From the NCBI RefSeq assembly GCF_000003855.2, contig NW_003101682.1, forward strand, positions 4,119,632 to 4,183,631: DNA of 64,000 nucleotides. The letters are read 5' to 3'. Of this stretch, positions 26,475-40,700 are shown piece by piece (position 1 is the stretch's first letter; every line of letters begins with the position of its first letter). This DNA comes from Blastomyces gilchristii SLH14081 (taxonomy: Eukaryota; Ascomycota; Eurotiomycetes; Onygenales; Ajellomycetaceae). The notes under the pieces were generated by a model that saw only the letters and a list, made by a program, of their open reading frames with translations, was not told the origin of the DNA and searched no databases. Position numbers and translations under genes: made by a program.

Positions 26475-26873
26475 ATGAAGATTAGCATGCTCAAGAAGAC
26501 ATTAACTTTTGAACTCTTACAGACTCTTATAAGTGTAGACAAAGACCAGACTTATGAAGGTTTCTGCACACAGCTTCAGACATTGAAGAACTGTCTTATC
26601 AAGCTCAAGAGTATACAGAACAGTGATAGAAGATATTACACTCACACACCTGCACTGAGAAATAACTCAGTCACTCACACACCTGTGCTGAAGAATAACA
26701 ATGATGCAGATGCCATGAATTGAGTAGACTCAAATGTCTACACATAAGCAAGAGTTTTCACTGTTCAAACAGGCTTTCAAGTTCCTGAGATCACTCTCAA
26801 AGAAGTCACTGATCAATATCAATATAAAGTATGCATCAACTGTAATCAATCAGAACACATCACTTTCAACTGT
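26475..26873 (+). pseudogene. Gag fragment of A2 with zinc knuckle
   Basis: 26475-26723 is open (MKISMLKKTLTFELLQTLI...). After a few stops the frame reaches CINCNQSEHITFNC at 26832-26873, a complete CX2CX4HX4C nucleocapsid knuckle. Gag packages the element RNA. A short internal duplication (ACTCACACACCTG twice, 26640-26690) lies between the two parts. Confidence 0.7.
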
Positions 26874-28237
26874 TAATTAACCTATGTATCTCCTCAATCA
26901 AGAGAAAGATCAGTGTCTTCTTGTTCAAAGAATGAATCTGTATCTGTCTACATCAATCACATTGCAGTAAAGGAAGATTCAGAAGATAACTATAAGAAGG
27001 TCTCAGTGAAACAGAGAAAAGATTAGCTTCTGTTCAAATTTACACACAGAAGCTTGAAGAGGTCAGATAATAACAATTTGAAGAGAAAATAACAATAAAT
27101 GCAATTCTTGTATCTACTGTGATTAATAACATGTATAATATGAAAGTCATGATAGACAGCAGTCTATGTTACTATGAAATGATTAAATCTTCAGTTGTAA
27201 GACATTATAATCTTCAGTGTATTGTTTTATCAAAACCCTGACTTCTTGCAGAATTAAATGATTCAAAAGATGTTTGCATCTATTATATAATGAAATTAAA
27301 CATAGATGTCAGAGAACATCAGCATAAAGACACCTATGTATATGAAGTTGATAATCTTGATTATAATCATATGTTAGAACTTGTCTGACTATCTGAATAA
27401 GGCATCTTATTAAAGGCTTGAAACAGGAGTTTAATATTCTCTAACAATGATAGAGTTCATGAGAATAATATTCACAAGACTATGAATCTGACACAGATCT
27501 CTGTCAACACCTATGAAATGCTCAGAAAAAGAAGTTGCTGAAAGAGTTGCTGATAGCAGAATCATGTATCAATCTATTCTGCCAGTCTGATCAATATCAA
27601 AAAGACTCTAGAAAAGTTATTCCATATTACAATAACAGATTCTTGTATGAAACTCTCTCAATAATATCATGAAAACCTAGATGTCTTCTGACAAGATAAT
27701 ACTACAAATATACCTCTCTTACAAGGCCCAGGAGTAGATCACAGTATCAAGTTGAAAAAGAAGAATAATAAGAACTCTGAGCCACTATGAGACCCTCTTT
27801 ATAACATGTCTCAAGATAAACTCCTTGTTCTTCAGAAGACACTCAATAATCTGTTGAATAAGAAATTCATATGTATTAGTAACTCTTTCACTGCAGCTTC
27901 TATTCTCTTTGCAAAGAAATTAGATGAAGAACTTCAATTCTGTGTGAACTATTGAGAATTGAACAGATTAATCAAGAAGAATCACTATTCTTTATCTCTT
28001 ATGAATGAAATCCTAGCTTGCATCAGACAAGCTCAATGATTTACAAAATTAGATGTTATCACTGCATTTCATAAAATCTGTATCATCAAAGAAGATGAAT
28101 GACTTACAGTATTCTGAACATATCATAATCTCTTTGAATGAATAGTTACACTCTTTGAACTGATCAATACTCTCAGTACATTTCAGAAGTATATTAACTG
28201 AGCACTTCAGAATTTCCTTGATAAATTTGTATCTGTA

Positions 28238-28249
28238 TATCTTGATGAC
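28238..28249 (+). other. RT catalytic box of A2, YLDD intact
   Basis: Context VYLDDIFIFTDKFRKEY, a textbook gypsy RT motif. The surrounding frame is interrupted by decayed Trp codons. Confidence 0.85.
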
Positions 28250-28627
28250 ATTTTTATCTTCACTGATAAGTTCAGAAAAGAATATCAAGAACATGTGTGA
28301 AGAGTATTACAATGATTATAAGAAGCAGAACTATCAATAGATATTAACAAGTGTGACTTTGAAGTCAAGAGTATCAAATATATAGGTTTTATCATAGAAG
28401 CTGGCAAGAGAATTTGAATGAATTCTGAGAAAGTCTTCATCATTCTTGAATGAGAAGCCTTATATACTGTGAAAGATGTACAAAGCTTCATTGAATTTAC
28501 TAACTTCTATCAGTGATTTATACAAAACTTCTCAGATATTATGAGATCACTTACAGAACTCATCAGAAAGAACTCAGTATTTCAGTAATCAGCAGACACT
28601 GAAGCTGCATTTATACAGATAAAGAAG

Positions 28628-28852
28628 ATGTTTATCAATATCTCTCTGCTAATAATATTTAACTCTGATCATAAAACAGTTATTGAAGCTGACTTCTCTG
28701 ACTATATCATAGAGAGAGCTATATTGCAATATGATGATAAAGATATCTTACAATCATATATCTTCATGTCTAAGAAACTGAGTTCTGTTGAATACAACTA
28801 TGAGATCTATGATAAGAAACTTCTTACAATTGTACACTGTCTAGAAGAATGA
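28628..28852 (+). pseudogene. RNase H fragment of A2
   Basis: An open stretch contains VIEADFSDYIIERAILQY and then SKKLSSVEYNYEIYDKKLL. These are the two hallmark blocks of gypsy RNase H (xETDASDYAIGAVLSQ and SKKLSPAExNYEIYDKELL). It degrades the RNA strand during reverse transcription in intact relatives. Only this block of the gene is open. Confidence 0.85.
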
Positions 28853-30724
28853 GACTCTGAACTCTAAAGTATCTCTGAATTTAAGATAATCACAGATCAT
28901 AAGAATCTTAAGTACTTTATAACTATCTATATACTCATTAAATAACAGATGCAATGACCTGAGTTCTTAAACTACTTTCATTTTACAATACACTACTGTC
29001 TCAGCAGTCAGAACTCAATGACAGATATTCTCTTATAACAAGAGCAAGATATGCATTCTGATGTAATAGATACTCATTGAATGAACTGAGAACATCAGTT
29101 TCTAGATCTGAAGATATTAGTTGATTAAGATGAAATAACTTATAATACTATACATACTTCTCTGATTAGAACACTCTCTCTCTGAACTGTTATTAACACT
29201 GACACTGATATTAACACTGATATCTTGACTTCTTCTGAATCTACATTAAATGAATTATGACATGTAACAGCTCAAACTTATGAACTTCTTCCAGCAATGA
29301 CTGAAGTAGTATATCAAGAAGCACTTCAATTTCTCTCAGAACTACATATAAGAATCAACATCTCAGAATACTCAATTAATAATAATAACACTCTACAGTT
29401 CTGTAAATAACATTGAGTCTCTCACTCTGACCTTTTATACACTTAGATAATATAAGAGATGCATGATTTATATATAACTGATTATTCAGGTTATAAACAA
29501 CTGTATCAAATGATCTCTTAGAAGTTCTACTGATCTGAGATATTAAACAGCATCAGATGTTTTATCTGAAACTGTAATCATTATTTCTTCATTATCTTAT
29601 GAAAGAACTGTAGAAAAGACCTGCTGAAAGTGCTTGATATCTCTGATAAAATTTAATAAAATGTGATAATTGACTTCACTGTTGATCTCTCTGAGAGTAG
29701 AAACTGTAGAAATGTCTTGATCATTACAAACTGATTGAGTAAGAATGTAATATTAAAACTCTGTGATAAGATAAACACTGAATAAGTCACTGAAGCTTTT
29801 CTAAGAAGCTCATTCTATTGAATATATGAATTACTGACATCTATAGTATCAGATTAGAGCTGTTAATTTGTAAGCACTCTCTGAACAAGAATCTATCAAG
29901 TTCTTAAGATTATACACTGTTTATTAACTATCTATGACTCTGAAACTGATGATGCATTAGAACAGATAATTCAGACTGTAAAGAATTATCTTTATAAGTT
30001 CTGTAATCACTTATAAGATGATTGATATGATCTTCTTCTACATACAGAGATTACTATCAATGATTGAGATACTGTTTTAACAGATATAAGTCTGTTCTTT
30101 CTTACACACAGTTACTATATAGAAGTGTTGAATCTTCTAGAGACTACACAGTTCACACTGAATCTCTGCAGTCTGATTCAGATCACTGATAGTATAGTAA
30201 TAAAACTTTGAGACATCAGTGATTGAGCAGAAGCCTTTATAATAAGTGCTAAACAGAATTAAGAAGATTGAATTAATGTTCACTGAGACCTCACTGAACA
30301 TTATAAGATAGAAGATCTGATATAATTAAATCTTAAGAATATACAGATCATATATTTATCTCATACACTGAATTATTATCATACAAAGTATAAAGTGATA
30401 GAAGTTCTAGATAGTTATAACTATTATCTTGACACATCATCAGAAATTCATGATGTCTCTTATACAAGCTTGCTTCACTGTATCATCACTGACTCATTCT
30501 CTTCTCAACTGATTTCTGACTGACAGCTGTCAGGCATTATAGAGGAAGATAATAAGCTTGAGTGAGAGATTAAGAATATTCTCAATGAGAGATCTCACAG
30601 CTGTAGCTGATAATATCTTGTAAAATAAGTCAGGTATGATTACTCAACCTGAACTCTGAGTTCTACATTATCTGAAATAGCAGTCCTTGACTGATGGAAA
30701 CTGCTTCTGAAAAGAGAGGACTAA

Positions 30725-31033
30725 TGTGATGAGCTGTACCTGATCAATTATATAGACTATTTCATTACACTTCACAGATTTCAATCACTTCATTCTCAAA
30801 CACATATGCTCTGATTGTCAGCCATTCTCAATCACTGATTCTCGGCTGTTATGAAGATGTATAGATTCTTGCACTCTGAAGCTTCATCATATATATCATC
30901 ACATACACATATAAATATTCACTCTGATCACTGATTCTCACATTTTCTCTTTCTTTCCTTCTCTAACATTTTTCTCTTTGTTATATAAGACATATCAATA
31001 TCATACCGATCTATTCAGCGTAGGCCCCTTACA
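30725..31033 (+). repeat. 3' LTR of gypsy A2 (309 bp)
   Basis: Starts TGTGATGAGCTGTACC and ends CCTTACA. It is preceded by a purine tract (AAAAGAGAGGA). Confidence 0.88.
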
Positions 31034-34000
31034 AATAACAGTGATTAAAAATGATTATTGAGATATTAGTTTCAGTCTTCTTATAATTATAACTGATAAT
31101 GCTGTGAATAACTACACTATGATAAAGAGTTTGAAGTAAAAATTGACTTTACATTTCTAAAATAATAAATAAAGTCATATTCTCCGCATTGCTCATGCGA
31201 TTTAACTTGTGATACAAACACTGATAAAGAATCTTAACATTGAGATGATAAATAATAAGATGACTGATTCTTGAGATAAGAATGAGATGAAAGTAATTAC
31301 TTCAGTAACTTTTACATTTACTTTGTAAAAGATAATGTTTTCTAATAATACTTTTTAATATTGTTTTTTAATAATACTTTTTAATAACACTACTGTTAAT
31401 TTTGAATAGATTGATTAATAATTTAAATATCACAGATTTGAAACATTGCTAATACAATTTATATCTTCTCTAAACAATAATAATAATTCTATGATATTTA
31501 ATAAATAAACAAATCAGTCACATCACTGAATATGATACAGAATGTTAAAATATGATACAGTTCAATATATAAGATAACTGTTCAGACTCTGCAATTGTGT
31601 CAGATAATTAATCATGAAGTGTAACACTCTGATTGAGAAAAGATTCAGATATTTAAACTTTCTGATATGAAGTGAACTCAGTTGAAATATGTGATTGATT
31701 TAGTATTTCAGTTTTATAAGATAATAAAGACTGTCTCAATCACTTGTACATCACTACTTCAGTCAGTCTGATAAGTGTATAACACTTTATTTACTTATCT
31801 TAAGAAGCAGTTGAATCACTCAAAAAGAAATTCAGTCTGAAATAATATTATAGTACAGACTATTATTACTGTAAGAAATAAACTGGTATATTATTACAGT
31901 AAAACTGAACAATGTTTTATAGAGTACTATGCTATAGCAGCTCTACTAGATCTCTTCTATTGACTTAATATCTACATTTCTCAAGATTGAACAGAGAGGC
32001 AATGAGACTTGTATGTTAAATTAGTCTGAGACTACTACAATATCAACTATCAGAGATTTGAACCAGCAGATGTTAGAGATGTGAAGTCAGTGAAATACAA
32101 TTTTCTAGTAAGTAATAATCTTTGATAATACTTTATATCATATAGAACTATAATACTATCTTTGAAACAGAACTTATATATATTGATTACAACTGAAAAT
32201 CAGGCAAAACTATATACTTGTAAAACTGAATTTGATCACTACTTTCAAGATAATCTGATGAATTTACACATTAAATCAATTCTAGAGTTATAAAAAATTG
32301 TTGAGAGTACATATTCAACTGTTGTACTGATGACATATGATATTCTGACAATTTCATTGACAGAGATAAGAATGAAGTGAAAGTTCAACTCAAGCTGAGA
32401 TATTTATCACTATTATCAAAGATAATTATAAGAAGATACAGTTAAGAAACTCATGATTATAAAATATAGAATTATCAGACAGTTTAATATCTCTGATCAC
32501 AGTATATCAGAGAAATGTAGTTTTCATAAGAAAGTGAAGAATAAACTTGTATAAGAATGTATTTAGTTATTTCATGAGCATTATCAATAATCATTATCAA
32601 ATTCTGATTATATAAGTAATCACTGAATGAACTGAATAAGACTGAATTTAATCTTCAGTTTTAGTCTCATTCTGATTTTTAGAGAATGATTATCTTTCAC
32701 AGTTTATTCTGAGAAATTACTCTCATTTCACTGTTCTTGTATTAAATCTGGTCATTTTTCACATCATTTCTCTCAGAAATGGTTCATTTTCAGATTTTTT
32801 TGATGCTTGGTTCTGGTGAGACTCACGTCAAGAAATGTATAAGATCAGATTAAATGAGATCAAATGTGAAATTCATGATTCTGCTGATCAGTCTAAGTAT
32901 GTCTGTCAACACTGATTGAAAGTATTAACCTGACTCACAGACAGCTATGTGTGAATTGTGTCTTTAAAGTTATATAAGTCTTAAGTACATGTTATTTATA
33001 ATATCTACAATAATTACAGTTGCTGCAAATCTTCTTCAAGTTCTGAACAGATCTTATAATTCAAAGATAACTCTTGTAAGTCTTTCAACTCTCAGATCTG
33101 AGTTCTCATACTCTGCTTATTATAAGAGTAGATTCTCACTTTGTATCACTTAGCTCATTTACTTCATAAGCTTTAGAGATATCACAGTGACCTGAGATTC
33201 TGAGTTTATTAATACTTTTTATACTGATGAGATAGTAGTACTGTAGCACAGTCTCTTTCTATAAGCATGTATTTTCATTGAGAAAGTAACAGATTCAGAT
33301 ATCAGCTTTAAGACTCTTAAGAAGACAGTTACTGACTCTGTCTGTAACTTCTTAAATTTCTATTTTAATTTATTCAAACAGTGTGTATAGAGATATTCTG
33401 ATTTAAAATACATAAAGTAGAGACTCTTTTTCTTAGTCTCTCTGTTATATACTATATTTGTAGAAGCTTATAAAACTCTCTCTCTCTACTCAGTACTCAG
33501 ACATGAATCTCTCTATATCTTATTATCTTTTCTCAGTAAATCTATTCTCTGTTATTCTGACTCTTACAGAGTTGATTAGTGATCTACTCTATACAGATTT
33601 ATAACTCTCACAATAATCTATAAGTAATAAATAAGAGTTATCAGTTTCTTCAGAATTAAGAACTTAGAGTCTTACTTAATGAGCTTAGTCTACACATCTT
33701 TAATCAACTTCTTTATAAATATCATTATTCAGATCTTATTTCAGATCTCTGTCTTCACAGAGCTTAATTTATATTATAATTTCATGAAGTATTATAAGTA
33801 GTCTTTATCAGATTTCTTATTTCTTTTTCTAATAATAATAATTACAGTTCAGATGTTCTCTGCTGAGTGTATAAAGTCTCTTAACTTATTCTCTAGATAG
33901 GTCTTAAGAATAGATCACTGAAATCTCTCATGATTATTCTCTCAATAATTCAGTCAGTTCTTGACTTCAATGTAGTAGAGATTTATTATTATATAGATAA

Positions 34001-34477
34001 CAGCTTCGTTATCTTTTATATTATACTGTCAGACTTATAAGTCAATTTTAAATATAAACTTATAAAAGCTTTTATAGATTATGATTCAATAAATCATCTT
34101 AAGTAATTATAACTTAAGAAAGTTTCTTTTCAGTTCACAGGTATCTCTGAAGATCACATTTAAAGACTCAGTTTAAGAGTGTTTACAGACAGTAAGTATT
34201 TCTTATAGAAAAATAGCTTGATTCTGTAAGAGATACTTAAGAATATTATTCACTGAGATTAATTTATTCATAAATTCAGAGAGTTTCTCTATCACAGATA
34301 CAGAGAATAATATTCTGTGAGTAATTAATAAATTCTTTAGAACTTCTTTTATAAAGATTATTTATAATTCAGATAACTACTTCTGAGAATCTACAGTAAA
34401 GTTCATAGAGATTGAAGTATATAAGTTTCTAGTTCTTTCAGTTATAATAGACAGTTGCTGACTAACAGAGCTTGAAA

Positions 34478-34734
34478 TATAAGAATAAGTACTCATAGAT
34501 GATTATTTAAGTGTTTGCAGCTTGATATGATATATACTGTTAACTACTAGAAGTATTCACTGTAGAAAGATAAATATAGAGATTAAATATATAATAGTAT
34601 TTAAGCTGAGTTATAAATAGTATTTATAAACTTCAGTCTATATAATTGTGTGTAGTCAAGAGCTGCTAACTCTATTAATTACATAAGAGATAGAAATAGA
34701 GGTAAAGAATTCGCGAGAAGCAGAATTTCTTACA
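34478..34734 (-). repeat. 5' LTR of gypsy C1 (257 bp)
   Basis: Same length and sequence class as the C2 LTR (258 bp). The plus-strand start is TATAAGAATAAG, where TG has decayed to TA; the other end is CTTACA, followed by the AGATC target duplication. Confidence 0.82.
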
Positions 34735-34746
34735 AGATCTCTTACA

Positions 34747-34906
34747 TCTAAGCTGAAATTTTCTGATTTTATATATCTGAAATTAATAAATGTGTAATAG
34801 TTGACTTTATAGATATTAAAAAAACTCTGAGAATTAAAAGTTTTCAAATAGATATTATAGTCTCTGACTATATATATCTATAAATAAAGAGTAATAATAA
34901 TAATAA
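34747..34906 (+). mobile_element. LINE 3' end remnant
   Basis: Matches 16880-17034 of LINE1 (GCTGAAATTTTCTGATTTT against GCTGGAATTTTCTGATTTT) and ends in (AAT)n. It directly follows the last bases of the gypsy A0' LTR, so it is the oldest visible layer of the nest. Confidence 0.75.
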
Positions 34907-35340
34907 CTAAAACAGTAAGTTAGAGTCAGTGAAATAATTCTCAGATTTATTTAGAGATTAATAATTATATAGACTTTTAAACACTTAGTGTCTAATCAGT
35001 TTAAAATCTTCACTCTTAAATATCAGATAATTAATGACAGTGTCTCTTAGATTATAACTAATCTATAAATCTCAATTTATAAGTTCATTGATATGATTAA
35101 TAAGAGTGATATAACTAGAAATAAAGATTATAAAAGAAACTTAATTCAGTTAATTTAGAAGAATTTAGATAGATATATTTATAATTTTCAATTGAGAATA
35201 ATACTGATAAATGAGACAGTTTTTAGAATTAGTGATTATATAGATTGAATTCAGTGATATCACTAATATGATAATTGATTTTTTCAGTTTATAACTTATT
35301 TACAGTGATTCCATCATTCATTATTATACTATGATTTACA
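34907..35340. other. AT-rich, RIP-like sequence without a recognised element
   Basis: No ORF, LTR or tail recognised. Composition resembles mutated transposon (CpG, CC and GG nearly absent), then changes abruptly at about 35340 to normal host sequence. Confidence 0.6.
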
Positions 35341-35837
35341 GCTCAGCGACCGTGTCACTGATTGAAATGGTGGAACAACCATAATCCGGTCGTGTAATAA
35401 CCCTACGTTCTTCCCGTATGAATGCCTTGAAGTTGGTCATGTGATTTTACTCCCTTGAACTCACTAAACAGCGTCTACGGCCGGCAATAGACATATATAC
35501 AAAGCTGATATGAGTGTAAAGATCTAGTTAGTAAATCAGTATACCCTTTAATCTCGTCTACCTACCATGCGTCTCAAAAGTTCAAAAATTGGCAAAGTGG
35601 CGGAAAGGATAACACACGGGGAGATCCCTGGAAGAAATACGTCTGTCTAGCACCTAAACATATCTATGCGCATGTTCTTAATGTAGAATCGAATAAAAAA
35701 AAATATTAGATGGTCCTAGAAGTTTCATAGGGGGTCGCCTTGGCATTCCTATTTCATTAGTTATCCGTTTCGCCTGAACAACGACCAAAGCCACGCCCTT
35801 CATCTACACACAAATGAACTTCTATAGGGTGGAAGCC
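35341..35837. other. Host sequence downstream of the epimerase gene
   Basis: GC-normal, with no supported coding region. It presumably holds the epimerase 3' UTR. I see no RNA gene here. Confidence 0.6.
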
Positions 35838-37791
<1,954 letters not shown>

Positions 37792-40700
37792 TCACAAACT
37801 TCCACCATGTCGTCTTGCAGCATCGTGTGCTTCCACTTTGATATCAAACATCACATCCTCAATCTCACGGAGTACAGGTCTACCAAATGTTACCGTCCTG
37901 AGCGATCCCAACACTGAACGTAGAGACGCAAGTATACCAACCCCTGAACTTTCCACCCTGTCTGATCGGGTTTCTAGTTCCGCTGAACTGGCAAGACCCG
38001 CTTCTCTGGAAGTGGAATGCTCGGGCTGATCGCTCATGGCTATATCGGCTGCTGTATCTTCTGCTCTTTTCGAATCAGGCGAAATTTGCGGTGTCGTTAG
38101 TCGGTCGGTTTGTTCTATGGAGTCTTCTGGTAATGCTAGTTGACAGCTCAAGCGAACGGATCTTCGTTTCTTGGACTTGCGTGGACTTGGAGATTGGCCA
38201 ATATCGGACGAGGAATTGAAAGCCTCCGCAGTATAAAGCATTGAATTCGCCTTTCTCCGTGATGATCGACTCGATCGTTTCAACTGTGAAACTTCACTTG
38301 TAGAAGTGGTATTTTCCTGCTGAGAAGAGATATTCTCCGAATCAATCGCCCTATCATCTACAGCATCGCTTCGCTTATTTGGAGAGACTCGTTTAATGCG
38401 ATCACACAGGCCCGAAGGCATGTCCTCCCTTTTTCGTTTCATCGATCGCGTCACAAATGAAGCGTTTGGTTCTTCCGTTCTTCTACTTGAGACTTCCATA
38501 TCCATTGACAACTCAAGGTCTTGTTCAAGCTGAGATGCTATCTGCTTTTCAAGATCATCGCTGAAAGAGTCTGGAATAATATCAATCCTATCGGCTCCAA
38601 TCATTGCGATGCGATTGTTTCGTTTCGAGGTAGGAGGTCTCTCATCACCACCTGCCTCTAATGGCACTGGACTGGCATTTTCGGTTTGGGGGTATGATGG
38701 ATAATGTGATTTTGACTTGGTTTCTATAGGCTCTGAGTTATTGGCTCTGTTGGATCTTGTCACCCTCCGTTCAGACTTTTTCCTGGAGCTTAAAAGACTT
38801 CGGCGACGACTGGTGTTACCACTGGTTGGTGTCGGCGAGCTCCTTGGAGGGGAAGACAGATCACCATTCATAATAACATCCTGATCTTTGATATCGCAAA
38901 TTCGTCTGGTCTCGGACGCTTCTACGTTCCGGATTTCAGGGGTCTGTATTTGAGGAGGGGATGAGGGTGGGTCCTCTGAATGTAGACTAGCGATGCCCAA
39001 CTCAGATGGTAAGGGCGATCCGATCATTTGATCTGACTGCACAACTGAGGTCTTGGCAGTTGGAGTTGGTGAAGAACCAAGGAACTCCTCCTTGCTGTCC
39101 GCGGTGGCAAGTTGAGGTATGAGACTCGGCGGAGTACTCTTTTCGATCTCAAGATCTCCAAGCTTCGTCGCGCGCAGTGGGTGGCTTGTCTCCCGGCCAA
39201 GCTGCGAATCGGAGGAACGAAGACCTGGATATAACTCCGCGGTCTCGCCTCGCTGCCTATCCCTTACCTCCCTTTGACGGTCAGTGAGCACCTGCGTATC
39301 ACTAGCAGGATTGATTCTTGGAGAGGAATCGCCAGGGACAAATTGAATGTGTGAATCATCATGTGGAAGCCGAGGCTTGGGTGTTGTGATCTTGGTCGTT
39401 GATGGAGTCCTCCTGTTCCGACGGTAGCCATTATTTGGCCTGGGGGGCGGGGTGCGTTGTGCAGCATTCGGAGAAAAAGCCATGCAAATCTTGTTTGTGT
39501 GTTCAAGGGGATTAATGGGAATTTCGGACCGAGCTAGTTCTTCTTGAGAGCTAAGGAATTCGGGAGAAGGAACATCAATCTAGAATGAGGTCAAAATCTA
39601 TTCACTTCAATATAAAACAATGTACATGTACATGTACATACCGTGGAGTCTCCCGCTGGCGGAAAGTTTGGCAGCACGAGATGCACGAATGGCTTCAGCC
39701 TTCTCAGAGCTCTTTCCACATTTTCAGGATATACCGGCGTCTCTTTGGAACCAAACGAATTATTCCATAATTTGATGAAGTGGTTCAGAGTAAATTTATG
39801 TCGTGATTCCAACCCAGATGTGATCAGCGTTGATAACTTCTGTAATAGACTGTCTCCCGACTCGGCTGATTTTTGAAACAACTTAGCGGTCGATAACGTC
39901 AATTGTCGCGCCTATTGTCATTAGCATACTCTTGAGACAGAGGAATAAATTCTCAAAACGTACTGAGATACTAATGGTACTGTCCACATCTGGTCTGCTA
40001 GTGAGCAAACCATCACGGTCAATTAGCCATATGCCTAAAGACTCCTGTAACCCGCTGAGTAAAGCTGGACCGAACGACGATGGACATCGATCAATAAGCT
40101 TAGTCGTGGAGTCTAGGAATCTAACAATGCGACGATGATCAATGTCCGCTAACTTAACGTATATTGCTTTCAGCACCCTGTTGGCTAGTTCAATTAGGTT
40201 GTTGAAAAGATGAGGTTGGCTTTGACGATGCGCGAATGGTGATTTGTTAAGTGACGGATGCAGCGAGGATGGAGGATGCTCCTGGAGTTTGATTAAGTCT
40301 AGTAGAGCTGCACAATGGCCAGCGATTGCTGATAGTGGTTGGGAGCTGATGGCTTCTGCTAGCGTCTCAAGGGTAGTAGCTAAAGTAGCTTCACCCTTCT
40401 CGGCTCGAACAATAGAACCGAGTGAATCAAGGAGCAAGGACCACTCTAAAAATACTGGCTCAAAAGCAGACCCCGCAACAAGGATAGCTATTACGTTGTC
40501 GTAGTCATTAGACGCTGAATCGTCATGTTTTTTAACCTCAGTTTCCAGTGGGAAGGTCGCAAGGCATTCATTAGCCAGCTTGGCTATGTTGTACCATACA
40601 TAGTGGCAGTTGGACAAACATTCCAGATTGGAAGAAACATTTCCCGATTGTTCTAAGAATATGTCTGCAAATTGACGAAGAGTTCGCAGCTTGGCATTCC

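Larger units (their letters stand above)
25275..31033 (+). mobile_element. Ty3/gypsy chromovirus-type element A2 (full length, 5,759 bp)
   Basis: LTRs of 309 bp (25275-25583 and 30725-31033), flanked by AATAA (25270-25274 and 31034-31038). The uninterrupted site is in hAT2 near 53030. It is the best preserved gypsy-A body in the window: gag knuckle CINCNQSEHITFNC (26832-26873), RT YLDD intact (28238-28249), RNase H stretch 28628-28852, a decayed chromodomain near 30560-30645. Many TGA stops still interrupt every gene. Confidence 0.92.
11087..32895 (+). mobile_element. hAT-superfamily DNA transposon, copy hAT1 (interrupted by three insertions)
   Basis: Termini are TAGACTGACCGTGTGAC and CAGTCTA, flanked by 8-bp copies AGTAAGTC (11079-11086) and AGTATGTC (32896-32903), one mismatch. 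Removing the nested LINE and gypsies A1 and A2 leaves about 5.7 kb, colinear with hAT2 (5.8 kb). With TGA read as Trp, 31930-32060 gives a transposase-like pattern (A-x-A-A-L-L-D-L-F-Y...Trp at regular spacing). Near 32330-32400 a YDILTIS motif resembles the hAT C-terminal dimerisation region. The coding sequence is destroyed by stops. At 5.7 kb it is longer than typical hATs; the left ~2.5 kb is mostly low-complexity or unidentified. Confidence 0.75.
5743..34734 (-). mobile_element. Ty3/gypsy family C, copy C1 (minus strand, carries nested insertions)
   Basis: A perfect 5-bp duplication, AGATC, flanks it (5738-5742 and 34735-34739). After removing the nested MITE (7914-8570) and hAT (11087-32895), about 6.5 kb remains. 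Pol is on the minus strand: 10589-10795 translates to an RT segment with the gypsy pattern LRLYINYYKL...KTIKS. The integrase-coding segment is interrupted by the MITE at 8570. The LTR copy at low coordinates has lost its 5' part, the polypurine tract and several hundred internal bases next to it (junction near 5918) compared with C2. Dense stops show it is dead. Confidence 0.85.

Noticed and set aside
28628..28852. Functional RNase H gene
   Set aside because: Only a block of a broken gypsy pol; stops on both sides.
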